From Thermoleophilia bacterium (GTDB taxonomy: Bacteria > Actinomycetota > Thermoleophilia > Gaiellales > SKUG01): 64,000 bases of DNA. Below are positions 48,371 through 58,100 of the stretch, piece by piece. Position 1 is the stretch's first letter. Every line of letters starts with the position of its first letter. Position numbers and translations under genes: made by a program. The stretch covers positions 62,001-126,000 of the forward strand of contig JAOPYQ010000026.1 of NCBI GenBank assembly GCA_025964555.1, given 5' to 3'. Under the pieces are notes generated by a model. The model saw only the letters and a list, made by a program, of their open reading frames with translations. It searched no databases and was not told the DNA's origin.

Positions 48371-49856
48371 ACATTCCCGCATGCTGCTCCTTGCCCAACG
48401 AGTGACCGGGCACGAACAAGTCGACCTGCTCGAGCGGCAGGACACCGCGATCACGCACGTCAGCATGGAGATCTGTGTGCCCGGCACGTTCGAGACAGCG
48501 CTGCTGCTGCTCACGACGCTCCGACGTGGACCAGGGGTCCTGGTGTTCGACCCGGCCGAGCTGTCGGACGCGCAAATCGAAGAACTGACCGAAGCCACGT
48601 TGGCGATCGACTCAACCCGACCCTTGCAGCAGGCGGCGGTCGGCAGCATCGAAGCGGACGTACACATCCTTCTCGGCACGACTGCGCGCGCCAGCGCGAT
48701 TCGCGTGATCCCGGACGGCTACGGCATGCAGCTCGCAACCGATGATTCGGTCGACGTGCAGCAGGCGCGCGCTCCCAACGCCCTGGGATACATGTGCGCC
48801 GCGTCGTTCGCGGCTTGCGAACGCTTCAAGCGGATCGTCGTCGACAATCCGGCGCGCAAGAGCGAGCACCTCCACCTGTCCTTCTGCCCGGTAAGCCTGG
48901 GCTCGGACGTCTCCGCGGCACCCGCACTCGACATGATCGGCCCGATCGATAGCGCACTCGTCGGCGTGGGCGCCATCGGCACTGCAACGGTGAAGATACT
49001 CGGCGGTCTCGCGCTTGGAGGGCGGATCGTCGCGTGCGACCCGGAGCGATACGCGCCGGAGAACAAGGGAACGTACTCGGTCGGTGGCGAGCAGGAGGTC
49101 CGCGACGCCCCCTACAAGGTACATGTGGCGAAGGAACTCCTCGAAGCTGCGGGCTACACCGTGATCGCCGAGGCGATCACCTCAATGGCGCTCATCGACA
49201 AGATCGATCGAAGCGAGATCACCCCGCCCCGGATCGCGCTGAGCGGACTGGACACGATTCGCTCACGACGCGAAACGCAGCGCCTGTGGTGCGACGACCT
49301 CATCGACGGGGGCACCGGCGACACCGCGGCAGGGCTTCACCACGGCCGGCCCGGCGGACCATGCCTGTCGTGCTTCTTCCCCGACTTGGCACGCGGACCG
49401 GACCCCTACGAGATCCTCGCGGCGGCCACCGGTCTTCCCATCGCCCGCCTTCGTGACGCCGAGAGCGCATTGACCGACGACGACCTCGCCGGACTGAGCG
49501 ACGAGCAACTCGCCACGCTCGAACCGCTCGTCGGTACCAAGATGTGCGGCCTGACCAGCGCAGCAGGTCTGTCCGAGCTGGCGACCGACGACTACTTGCC
49601 GGCCGTCCCGTTCGTGAGCCAGATGGCAGCCTGCCTCGTCGTGGGCCGATTCATCAGCCTGGCGGGCCGCGCGACGTCGGCGGTGAACTTCTTCCAGCTC
49701 GACATGCTCCACGGTCCGCAATACGGCGGCGAAGTACGGGACCCCCGCGGCGACTGCTACTGCCAACAACGAAGCTCGATCGTGAACACCGTCCGGTCTC
49801 GCCGATGGCCCATCGACGAAATCGGGCACGCGATCCAGCTTCCGGCCAGTTCGTAA
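48360..49856 (+). CDS. E1-like (ThiF-fold) modifier-activating protein
   Basis: The 498-residue protein has an N-terminal domain of about 190 residues with no motif I know. The ThiF/E1 adenylation domain follows: nucleotide loop GVGAIG (202-207), D227 (VACDPERYAPENKGTYS) and a K253 region. PGGPCLSCFF (C335, C338) supplies a possible catalytic cysteine or half a zinc site, with GDCYC near the C-terminus as the other half. It would adenylate the GG end of the modifier and hand it to the E2. Last gene of the operon; convergent with the genes at 49954-52209. Confidence 0.88.
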   Translation: MEAEHSRMLLLAQRVTGHEQVDLLERQDTAITHVSMEICVPGTFETALLLLTTLRRGPGVLVFDPAELSDAQIEELTEATLAIDSTRPLQQAAVGSIEADVHILLGTTARASAIRVIPDGYGMQLATDDSVDVQQARAPNALGYMCAASFAACERFKRIVVDNPARKSEHLHLSFCPVSLGSDVSAAPALDMIGPIDSALVGVGAIGTATVKILGGLALGGRIVACDPERYAPENKGTYSVGGEQEVRDAPYKVHVAKELLEAAGYTVIAEAITSMALIDKIDRSEITPPRIALSGLDTIRSRRETQRLWCDDLIDGGTGDTAAGLHHGRPGGPCLSCFFPDLARGPDPYEILAAATGLPIARLRDAESALTDDDLAGLSDEQLATLEPLVGTKMCGLTSAAGLSELATDDYLPAVPFVSQMAACLVVGRFISLAGRATSAVNFFQLDMLHGPQYGGEVRDPRGDCYCQQRSSIVNTVRSRRWPIDEIGHAIQLPASS

Positions 49857-49953
49857 TGGTCAGATACCGACGAACAATCGTGTCGTTCGCGAGGCCCTCG
49901 TGAGGTCCAGATCACGGCCCGGACGCAGACGCAACAACGCTGACCTACTTCCA

Positions 49954-50136
49954 CTACGGTGTGAGGAAGTCCAAAGGCTCCACCGGCGCGATATTGGACT
50001 GCAAAGGCGGCACGCTGAAGACGAGCGCTCGCCGCCGACCGAAAAATCCGAGCAGGTCCCACGTCTCGCTTCCGGCAGGCATTAACCAGTGCGAATAGAT
50101 GCCTAGGGAACCTGAATCTTCGACAGGATCGGTCAT
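49954..50136 (-). CDS. Small protein, 60 residues
   Basis: This short open frame has an excellent ribosome-binding site (GGGAGGA) 6-7 bases before ATG 50136, 46 bases after the HD-domain gene stop, which supports a real gene at the end of that operon. The protein contains WDLLGFFGRRRALVFSVPP and ends EPLDFLTP. No motif or membrane helix is certain; the middle is hydrophobic. Function unknown. Confidence 0.55.
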   Translation of the reverse strand: MTDPVEDSGSLGIYSHWLMPAGSETWDLLGFFGRRRALVFSVPPLQSNIAPVEPLDFLTP

Positions 50137-50182
50137 CCGCTAGTCCTCCCGAATACGCGATCGATCTCTTCGTCGCCGAGTT

Positions 50183-51727
50183 CTAGAACAATCGGAACGC
50201 GGCGTCGGCCTTCGCAGTAGCGCCCGAACTCTCGAGTTCCTCATCGGTCGCGACGACGTACAGTCTGACGCAGTTCCACGCATGGTCTGCAAGGACGCTG
50301 AACAATGATCGCGGGTCCTGCATGATCGGTATCGACGAACCATCGCGACGCTCGACCCGGATCGACAGGTCGATATCGCCTGACTGGAACTCCTGATGCT
50401 GCGGATCCAGATCGGTAATCGATACCTTCGACCCCACACTCGTCAGCACCACAGACCGCTTCCAAACGAACCAACGATCACGTGGAATCGTGGTCTGGCT
50501 CGCCAGCTCATCGACCATGCCCTCGACTTCGCGAACTCGTCGACTGAATTCTTGCTTCGTCGAACGTGACTCGAGCCGCTCCGATGACCAAATCATCCTC
50601 GGAGGACGACGAAGCAGGATCCCCTGAAGCTTCAGGGCCAGCGTCGAGGTCGGGGCGACCTGCTTGTGAAGTTCAGAGAACAACGACAACACGTGGTTGT
50701 CGTCGAACATCTGCCACGTCCCTTCAGCGACGTGTTGCTCGATCGACGGACGATCCAACGCAAGCATGTCGTGTTCGAAGAGCCCGCGAACCGCATCAAC
50801 GAGGATGTGCTCGAGCCCCGCAACGGTCTTGTGGAACGAGACCTGGAGGTACGCGAAATACCGTGAGAGCAGGAAATGGTCTGCCGCCTTGAGAGCCTTC
50901 GATGACAACTTCACCTTCCCCACGCTGTCGCGGGACATTTGCGAAAGCAGATACTGCAGGTCGACCGCACCGTACGGAAGGCCCGTTGCGTGCGCCGTAC
51001 GCATCAAGTAGTCGATCCGGTCGGCGTCGAGGTCTGACGACACGAGGTTGGCGAGCTGGTTCGTAGTGGTGTGTCGAAAGATCGACACGACTTCGGATGG
51101 ATCGAGGCCGAGCTTGGTGAGCGCGGCCGTGATCACCTGGTCGTTGCACACGAGGAACTCACCAAGCGCCTCGTGGTCGGCGAAGTAAGACGGAACGACC
51201 GCAATAGGCTCATCGGCGGCAACCGCCTTGCGCTCGGCGCCATCACTGGCGGCACCTCCCGGCTCTTCAGAAGCAACGTCAGGCGCCTCGGTGACCGTGG
51301 CAGTCTCGTCACTGTCATCGCCCGCAGCCGGCGTATCTGCGGGGTCGGTCGAACCGTCTTCGGTCGGCTCAATCGCCGCTTCAACGAGGAAAGTGTCTGC
51401 CTGCGCGTCCTTCGCTATTCGTTCCAGCGCATGGGAGAAGGGATAGTGCCCGACGTCGTGCACGATCGTCGCCGCGCGATAGAGCTGACGTTGTTCAACC
51501 GCTTCAGTGTCACCTCGTGCGCCGAGCTGCATGAAGAGCTTTCCAACGACGTGCGCCGCTCCGAGCGAGTGCGAAAATCGGGAAAAGTCGGCGCTCGGAT
51601 ACACGAAGTGTGCAAGCCCAAGCTGCTTGACGCTGCGCAGTCGCTGCATAGACGGTGCGTTCACGAGCGCCAACTCGTCATCGGAGAATGGCATCGCGTC
51701 GTGAACGGGACAAGAGATGGTGCGCAT
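50183..51727 (-). CDS. HD-domain phosphohydrolase (dNTPase-like)
   Basis: The 514-residue protein matches the large HD phosphohydrolases related to SAMHD1 and bacterial dNTPases: MQRLRSVKQLGLAHFVYPSA, the metal ligands H53 (RFSHSLG) and H90-D91 (HDVGHYPFSH), and LDADRIDYLMRTAHATGLPYG with the fourth ligand. A long acidic insertion (about 118-175) is absent from typical relatives. Enzymes of this group hydrolyse dNTPs and can limit phage replication. It lies 8 bases after a YwgA-like gene on the same strand. Substrate and antiphage role are inference. Confidence 0.88.
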   Translation of the reverse strand: MRTISCPVHDAMPFSDDELALVNAPSMQRLRSVKQLGLAHFVYPSADFSRFSHSLGAAHVVGKLFMQLGARGDTEAVEQRQLYRAATIVHDVGHYPFSHALERIAKDAQADTFLVEAAIEPTEDGSTDPADTPAAGDDSDETATVTEAPDVASEEPGGAASDGAERKAVAADEPIAVVPSYFADHEALGEFLVCNDQVITAALTKLGLDPSEVVSIFRHTTTNQLANLVSSDLDADRIDYLMRTAHATGLPYGAVDLQYLLSQMSRDSVGKVKLSSKALKAADHFLLSRYFAYLQVSFHKTVAGLEHILVDAVRGLFEHDMLALDRPSIEQHVAEGTWQMFDDNHVLSLFSELHKQVAPTSTLALKLQGILLRRPPRMIWSSERLESRSTKQEFSRRVREVEGMVDELASQTTIPRDRWFVWKRSVVLTSVGSKVSITDLDPQHQEFQSGDIDLSIRVERRDGSSIPIMQDPRSLFSVLADHAWNCVRLYVVATDEELESSGATAKADAAFRLF

Positions 51728-51735
51728 TGTGCGCT

Positions 51736-52209
51736 CTAGACCGCGATCAGGTCGTTCTCAACGAGCGCTTGCCGAGCCGCCCCTGCAATCGAGGTCCACT
51801 CTGGGCGAGCAGTTGTGATCACCTGCATTGCTTCGGGCTCGGACTTGCCGACTTGGTTCTGCAAGAAATGCATCGCAGCCAGTGCCGACACCCAGCCAGA
51901 ACCCTGAGCCTCGGTTCGGGAAGAAACCAGACCTCGAACGCGGTCGATGCATCGCAACGCAGGTGCGCTCAGGCGCTTGTCCGGCGCCACCGCAGCGGCG
52001 TCCTGATCTGCCAGCCGTACGCACGAGCGCGCAAGGGCCGGAGAAAACGGACCCATCTCGTACCAGCCGTAGGAGTAGCCAAGGTCAACGCCGCACTGCT
52101 GCACAAGGTACACGAGCGACTGGACGTCCGCTTTCCCGGTCTCGACAGCCTCGGTGGCCTCCTCGAGGCTACGAACGACGAGCTTCAACGCGACGAGTGA
52201 GGATTCCAT
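51736..52209 (-). CDS. YwgA-like protein
   Basis: The 157-residue protein contains SLVYLVQQCGVDLGYSYGWYEMGPFSPALA, close to the YLLQ-x-G-x-x-L-x-Y-x-F-x-x-(Y/W)-x-x-GP-(Y/F)-S pattern of YwgA-type and SocA-related proteins. Members are often linked to HD phosphohydrolases or toxin-antitoxin loci. The rest is helical. It starts the operon containing the HD enzyme and may control or partner it. Biochemical function is not established to my knowledge. Confidence 0.7.
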   Translation of the reverse strand: MESSLVALKLVVRSLEEATEAVETGKADVQSLVYLVQQCGVDLGYSYGWYEMGPFSPALARSCVRLADQDAAAVAPDKRLSAPALRCIDRVRGLVSSRTEAQGSGWVSALAAMHFLQNQVGKSEPEAMQVITTARPEWTSIAGAARQALVENDLIAV

Positions 52210-52442
52210 GATTCAGCGACTCCAGACAGTTGACCTCGAATGGTGCCAATCGTGTCGGACACACCTTACCGTCGACAGGAATTGGACAACACGACAGAAC
52301 GGTCAAATCTGGCCTTTCACGGGTGCAGAGCGGCCCCACCGTAGCGGTGCAACTCACGCCTCCGGCACAGTGCCTTGTGGACGCGGTTGACGCGTGTGGA
52401 ACATGCAACATTCGCGGCGACATCGTGCCCAAGGCTGCCTGA
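52208..52442 (+). pseudogene. Possible frameshifted zinc-ribbon remnant
   Basis: From ATG 52208 one frame reads LEWCQSCRTHLTVDRNW, and a second frame, ending at 52442, reads PTVAVQLTPPAQCLVDAVDACGTCN. Joined, they would give a small protein with two CxxC knuckles. Neither frame alone looks complete. This could be a decayed zinc ribbon or chance. It overlaps the YwgA-like gene start by two bases on the other strand. Confidence 0.25.
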
Positions 52443-52552
52443 CGAGTGTCGCGACCAGGTAAAAAGTGATCCGCGCGGGGCGTTCACGCGAGAGGCTAAA
52501 TTCGCATCATCATGCTCGTCGCGGGAACGTCGAGCACCTTGAGCGTCATGCG

Positions 52553-52768
52553 TCAAGCGGTGGTGCGTTCAACCTCCTTGAGGAGTGTGGAGGCGCGCTT
52601 GCGGAGCTGGATTGCCATGCGGTTGTACTGCCCGGCGTAGTGCTCGAATTCGCGAGCTGCGGCGAGGCAAATGTCCGGCGTCGCCTCTTCCGCAATTGCG
52701 ACGAACTTCTCGACGGCGACATCGAGGCCCGGCGCGAGACGACCGGCTGAGTCAGATTCGGTGGCCAT
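52553..52768 (-). CDS. Small helical protein, 71 residues
   Basis: A strong ribosome-binding site (GGAGGG) stands 6-7 bases before ATG 52768. The product is helical and charged, with VEKFVAIAEEATPDICLAAAREFEHYAGQYNRMAIQLRKRASTLL-type heptads. No family is recognised. It could be a small antitoxin or coiled-coil partner, but nothing nearby proves it. The open frame reaches 53176 without coding-like sequence upstream of this start. Confidence 0.6.
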   Translation of the reverse strand: MATESDSAGRLAPGLDVAVEKFVAIAEEATPDICLAAAREFEHYAGQYNRMAIQLRKRASTLLKEVERTTA

Positions 52769-53270
52769 GCACGGCCCTCCACTGCAGTGATGATGCGGTT
52801 CGATGACCGCCGAAAGCCGATGCGGGAATTGACACCCGCGCCGGCCCCTGATTGTAGGGAGGCACCCGGACAGCGTTCCGGCGCCCGCTTCCGCTCGACC
52901 CGTACCGGCGTGACGCCGCGTGCATCGGAACACAGTACATCCACACGAGCGACGCGTCCATTCACGCCAACTAGGCAACCGCTCCAGGGCAATCGCGACC
53001 CTACCCCTAGTGCATGCGCATGGGTGGTTATATGGAGTTGGTGTGTACGCTTGGGGATTATTTCGCAGTGTGCGTTGATCCGTCAGGCGGCCTTTTCGGT
53101 GTCGGTCTTTGCGGCTCGTAATGAAGGGGTCACGAACTCGACTCGCGAGCGACGGCAACGCGGTCGCCTCTCTCACTGAGAGCTCGATCGACAGGAACGT
53201 GTGGGCCGCTCAAGCGAGCGGCCTGACCGGACGATACTTGCGAGAAAGCGACAAGGTTTTGCGAGGCTAG
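52769..53270. other. Intergenic region, no gene seen
   Basis: About 500 bases without a convincing gene on either strand. It must contain the promoters for the divergent genes at 52768 and 53271. No strong hairpin or repeat was seen. Confidence 0.5.
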
Positions 53271-53609
53271 TTGGACCCCGAACACACCATCCTGTACCGA
53301 TCCGTGCTCGACCCAGAACTCGAAAGCATCCGAAGAGCCGACGCATACACATCCGGACCACATCAGATGGGTAAGCAGTTCTATGCGTCGGACGCGGACG
53401 CATCACGCTTCGCTCGGTCCATGCACAGGGTCTTGGCGTCGGAGGGCCCTTACACATTGACATCTATCCGAGTGCTGAACTCCGACCTCCCGGAGCCAAT
53501 CCCGCTCGTGGGAAGGGAAGCAGGCACGATGTACGCTTTCGACGAAGGGCAGTTTCCACCCGGAACCCCCACCTGCGAGCCAACGATGAAGGTACCGCCG
53601 TCGCCATGA
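53271..53609 (+). CDS. Orphan toxin-like domain (RHS C-terminal type)
   Basis: The 112-residue product starts at TTG 53271 without a clear ribosome-binding site. It opens LYRSVLDPELESIRRADAY and continues GKQFYASDADASRFARSM and GPYTLTSIRV. This resembles the terminal domains of some RHS or WXG-type toxins (YRxV-x-x-x-EL-x-x-I, K-x-F-x-x-(T/S), A-x-x-(Y/F)-A-R, PYT), which may have an ADP-ribosyltransferase-like fold. I base this on recalled patterns only. No secretion domain is attached, and it overlaps the next gene by ATGA, as a toxin-partner pair would. Confidence 0.5.
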   Translation: MDPEHTILYRSVLDPELESIRRADAYTSGPHQMGKQFYASDADASRFARSMHRVLASEGPYTLTSIRVLNSDLPEPIPLVGREAGTMYAFDEGQFPPGTPTCEPTMKVPPSP

Positions 53610-54340
53610 GCCATAAGTCCTTCGAAGTAGATTACCAGCCGATTGCTCATGACCTCGCGGGGCCGATCCAACCTCGCATCCACCTGGTCGACCAAGCGGG
53701 CGTCGATCAGGGCGCATTCATCGGTTGCGTCCTGGAACCGCTCGCCGCGCGGATCCAGCGCGGAGAGCGAGGTGCAGCTCGCTTGACAATCTTGGACGGA
53801 CCCGAACCAGAGGACGGGTTCGACAAGTATGAGTTCGTGGCTTACTCGGGCGCCCAGACGATCTTGGGGCGGGGACTGTTCTCGCGCAGCCGGCACGCGC
53901 TCGTGGATTCAGACGTTTCCAGCCAGTGGCAATCGGCACTCGCTCTCATGCAAGCAATTGTGTCCGACTTGATCGGTAGCGATTTGCAGAATTCCAGATT
54001 GCTTCTTCGTTTGGCCAGCTCGATGGATTCGTTGCTTTTCAGCGTCTCGCGGGAACTGGAATTGTCTCGCAGCGAGACGAGCGCGCTTTTGTCACTATGG
54101 AACGACGGAAGCCAATCCATGGCCGAGTTAGCTTCGCGTGTATCCCTATCTCGAGCAGCCGTGACGACGTTGGTAGATCGAATGGAATCGGCTGGTTTTA
54201 TTCAACGGGTGCAGGACCCCGTGGATCATCGCCGAACGCTGCTCGAGATTTCCGAGCAGCTTGACCAGATTCTAATTCGCGCCGCCGTTGACTCCAAGAA
54301 CGACCGCGAAGCCTCCTCGGCTGGCGACCGACGTCTCTGA
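53606..54340 (+). CDS. Unknown N-terminal domain fused to MarR-like winged helix
   Basis: The 244-residue protein has an unassigned N-terminal part (1-105) with GFDKYEFVAYSGAQTILGRGLFSR. A MarR-type DNA-binding domain follows (about 115-230): LSRSETSALLSLWNDGSQSMAELASRVSLSRAAVTTLVDRMESAGFIQRV and DPVDHRRT, the winged-helix core. It is coupled to the toxin-like gene by a four-base overlap. It may be an antitoxin or immunity domain that also autoregulates; that is inference. Codon use is clearly lower in GC than in the first part of the window. Confidence 0.7.
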   Translation: MSHKSFEVDYQPIAHDLAGPIQPRIHLVDQAGVDQGAFIGCVLEPLAARIQRGERGAARLTILDGPEPEDGFDKYEFVAYSGAQTILGRGLFSRSRHALVDSDVSSQWQSALALMQAIVSDLIGSDLQNSRLLLRLASSMDSLLFSVSRELELSRSETSALLSLWNDGSQSMAELASRVSLSRAAVTTLVDRMESAGFIQRVQDPVDHRRTLLEISEQLDQILIRAAVDSKNDREASSAGDRRL

Positions 54341-54656
54341 TGTTGGTAGTTGTCAGTTGGCCCCAATCCCGATGAAAGTGCAGGGACCGGCACCTCGGCA
54401 CCTCGGCACCTCGACTACCGGTGTGAAAGGCCGATTAAGCACGACGCTGCGACGCCAGATTCACGGCCCGATGCGGGATTCCAACCTGTCAGTCCGTTGC
54501 TCTCGTGGCTGACATGGCCGTCGTCTGGAACATATCTTGGAACATTGTGCCCGGTGTCACCTTCGGACGCAAGCGACCGAATCGCCCGTCGGGCGCTGGC
54601 TCTATCGAGCGTGAGATCCATCGTGTACGCCCACAGACGAACTTACCTGCACGCGG
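54341..54656. other. Intergenic region with short CACCTCGG triplication
   Basis: This gap between convergent genes holds no convincing coding sequence. The only structure seen is three tandem GGCACCTC units near 54389-54414. Confidence 0.5.
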
Positions 54657-55100
54657 CTATTCGCATCGGGCGATCGTGATCGTTGGTCCGTACCCTTCCC
54701 CAGCGATCACTTTCAGGCTCCGGTCGGGGAACTGACTCGCTACTGCGGCACCCCAACCGACACCCAACACTTTTGCGAAGTGCTCCATCGACTCATCGGG
54801 CCATTCCATGCCATCGGCGAACTTGAATGCGTCCCATACGTGAAGGTGGTTCGCCAGCGCTTCTTTCTGTCGCGCGCTTTTGTCGGATGCGACGATCGAT
54901 GCGAGTCCACCGTTGAGGAGCGCAGCTCGACGGAGCACTAGCCCCTCGTGCTCGACAAGCTGGGGGATGAGCAGGTCGCCAACTGCTACCGCCGCAGAGA
55001 ATGGGACCATGTTGGAGACGTAAGTCAACCAATTGGCAGGCGGCAGGAGTGATTGGCACCATCTTGCGATGTCAGGCAGCTCTTCGAGGTCAAAGGCCAT
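54657..55100 (-). CDS. Candidate immunity protein of the RHS toxin
   Basis: The 147-residue soluble protein is acidic and helical with several Trp residues (LPPANWLTYVSNMVPFSAAVAVGD, HLHVWDAFKFADGMEWPDESMEHF). It belongs to no family I can name. ATG 55100 lies inside the end of the RHS gene and overlaps it by 11 bases; a TTG at 55112 is an alternative. A small acidic gene translationally coupled behind an RHS toxin is the usual position of its immunity protein, which is the reason for the call. Confidence 0.65.
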   Translation of the reverse strand: MAFDLEELPDIARWCQSLLPPANWLTYVSNMVPFSAAVAVGDLLIPQLVEHEGLVLRRAALLNGGLASIVASDKSARQKEALANHLHVWDAFKFADGMEWPDESMEHFAKVLGVGWGAAVASQFPDRSLKVIAGEGYGPTITIARCE

Positions 55101-58100
55101 TGAAGTAATCAATCTCTTCCTGCGTCAACGCTCGGTAGTCGCCAGAACCAACGAACTCTTCGCCTGTATCGGGATTCGTGTGTCGGTCGTAGTACTGGAT
55201 GTGAGGTCCTTCGACTTCACCATGAGATCCGTGCATATCCACTCGAAGTACCGGCTTGCCATCCTCGCCATATTCGATGTATCGGGTCAATTTCCCGTCG
55301 ACCCGCTTGATTGCCTGCGAGTTGGGCGTCCCCGTCTCGGGGAACTTGCATGGTCCGGAGTTGTGCACCAGCACGGCTGCGTCACCGATCTTGATGTGGA
55401 AGGTGTGCACGCGATCGACGGTGAGGTCGTACACCAGGCCACCGGGCGTGGGTTCGGAGTTCGTCACGCTGACGGCGTGCAGATCCCCGTCGATACCTCG
55501 CACGCGGGCAGACGAGCCAAGGGTTCCGACTCGTTGCCACCGCTTAATCGAGTCGTTCCAGAACGGATGTCGACCAGTTGAGACGATCGATCCACCGGCG
55601 GCTTCTACTCGCACGAACTTGCCGTGGTCGATATGGGGGATCGTATCGAGCACCTTCTGAACGGTCGACGTGCCCGACAGCGGATCCGTGGCCCACACCA
55701 AGTCGCCGATGCGAACATCGCTTATGGGCTTCCAGGCTCCGTTGCCCATCAACACCAGAGTGTCGCCGGCGAAGCTGAACTTGCACGAACCGGTGACCTT
55801 AGGGGCGTCGAGGTCGTCGAGTGCCTTCAGACCCTTCGCCCCCTTCGCGGCGGCGCCGAGACCTACTGAGCCGGCGCTCAGAACGAACGAGCCAACGCAC
55901 CCCTTGCCGGCTTCGTAGCCACTGGTTGCCACCGCCTTCTTGCAATCAGCGACTGCCTGTTGCGTTGCGCTCCATGCGGTATTTCCGAAGCATTGGGTCA
56001 TGCCCATGGCGTCGTGATGGCGGGTCGTCGATGCGCACGAGTTGTAGAGAGCTGCAGCCCCCGATCCCATCGCTTCGCCGGCCCCGACCACGCACGAGAG
56101 ACCAGGTACCTGCGCGGTGGCGCTGGACATTCCGGCCTGGCACAGCTTCATCACGCCGCTCGCGGTGTTGTAGGCGTTGACTCCGATGCCGACCGCAACG
56201 CCGACAGTGTTCTCAGTAGCGATACCGGCTGTCTCGAGCGGGTTCTTCGCCATGTACACCACTGTTGAGTCGCACAGCCAGTTGAAGTGGTCCGCGCATG
56301 TGCCCATGGGATCGCTATACCGGGTCGGAGCACCCTCCGCGTAGTTGTAGGTGCCGTTGTATGGAGACGATGAGGAGCGCTCCACCGGGTCAACGGAGGT
56401 GAACACACCACCGCTGGGGTCGTACTCCCTCGCGCGTAGGTGATAGTTGTCCGTCGATGGAGTCAAGCGCTCGCCGGCGAAGCGATACGGCTGATCGAAC
56501 GCTCCCGTGCTTCCTCGATCATTGCCGAACGCTCCGTAGGAGTACGTCGCTGCGATCGTGGCGTCCTCATCGGTGATGAGTTCGGTGTTGCCCACCAAGG
56601 GAGAGTGGGTGACGTCGTACCAGGCGCCGGTGTCCTGCATCATCGTGATGCCTTCGGGCCCGAATACGTTCTGGCGCTCGACCGTGCCGAGAGATCCGTC
56701 GAGTTCCGCTGCGACCTGGGGTACACCGAAGGCGTCGTTCCAGACTAGGCGAGTCGTGCTACTCGACAGGGTCTGTGTGAGACGTCGATCGTCGCCGGAC
56801 AGACCGAACGTGGTATCCGGGGTTGGATCACCTGAGTCTGCGATCCCTGAGAGCGCACCAGACTGGGTGTACCAGTAGGCGTGCGTGTCGTCGTCGGTGA
56901 CTTGTCCCCGCACGTCGTGTTCGCGAACGACCGACGGGTCAGACGCATGCTTTGTTCGCGTGAGACGGTCGTCCAGGTCGTAGCCGAAGCGATCAACGAC
57001 CGACGATTGGTTGGTCGTCGAGGTGCGATTTCCGTTCGGATCGTAGGCGTGCTGGCTCCACTCGCCGCCAGAGCCATCGCACGGGGTAGCGAAGCACTCG
57101 AGGTTCACTCGTCCGTTGGCGTCGTATTCGAAGCGCTCGAACTCCCCGGCTCCACGATCGAGCTCGGTGATGCGGCCGACCAGGTCCCGAGTTGCGGTCA
57201 GGTCGAGCAGTTGGGTGGCGCCCGTTGAGACTTCGAGCTCGGTGATTCGTCCCATGGGGTCGTACTGTCGCGTCTCGATCGATGGGTCGACCAGCGCGCC
57301 GCCATCGGGGTGGGTCAGCGTCGTCATGTTGCCGGCGAGATCGCGGCCGTAGGAGGTAGTGCGTGAGTCAGACGCGATTGAGGCCACGAGGCCGTCGTCG
57401 TCGTAGTCGTAGTCGACTGGATCGGCGCCGCTGATCCCTTGCGTATCCAGCAAGTTGTTTCCGAGCCAGCTGTAGGAGATCGTGGAATGCCCAGATCGTG
57501 CCGTTTCGGTCAAGCGTCCGAATCCGTCGTACGATCGGACCTCGCTTCCAAGTCCGTCGGTCATCGTGGCTGTCGAGTTCTCGTCGTCGTAGGACCAGGC
57601 GACGTCGTCGGATGAGACATCTGAGTAGTCGATCGCGGTGGGTCGACCGAGCGCGTCGTACTCGTGTTCGATCGTTCCGTCTCCGACGATGCAGATCGTC
57701 GACGTGCCGTCCGGAAGGGTCACGCGTGCGAGCAATCCACCGGGAAGGTAGTCGTATTGCCAGATTCGCCCTGACGGGACCTTCTTGGAGCGAACTCGGC
57801 CGTGGTCGTCGAAGGTGTAAATCGTCTCGCGTCCCATCGGCGAGCGCGTAACCGTCTCGTTGTCATCGTCGCGATACTCGATGTACGAACGAGTGCCGTT
57901 CGGTGCGGAGACGCCAGTTGGACGACCAACCCAATCGTAGTGATAGGACGTGGTTTCGCCCTCTCCGTTCGTGGCTGCTGCCAGCTGGCCGGCGAGCGTG
58001 TACTGGTAAGTCGATTCAGCACCCCCGGGCTCCACTACCGAGGTCACGTCTCCGCTTGCTGCGTTTCGCTCGATCTCGATGCGATGGTCCGCATATGTGG

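Noticed and set aside
54288-54735. Short plus-strand frames between the MarR-fusion gene and the immunity candidate
   Set aside because: No ribosome-binding site, no motif, and they overlap each other and the converging genes.
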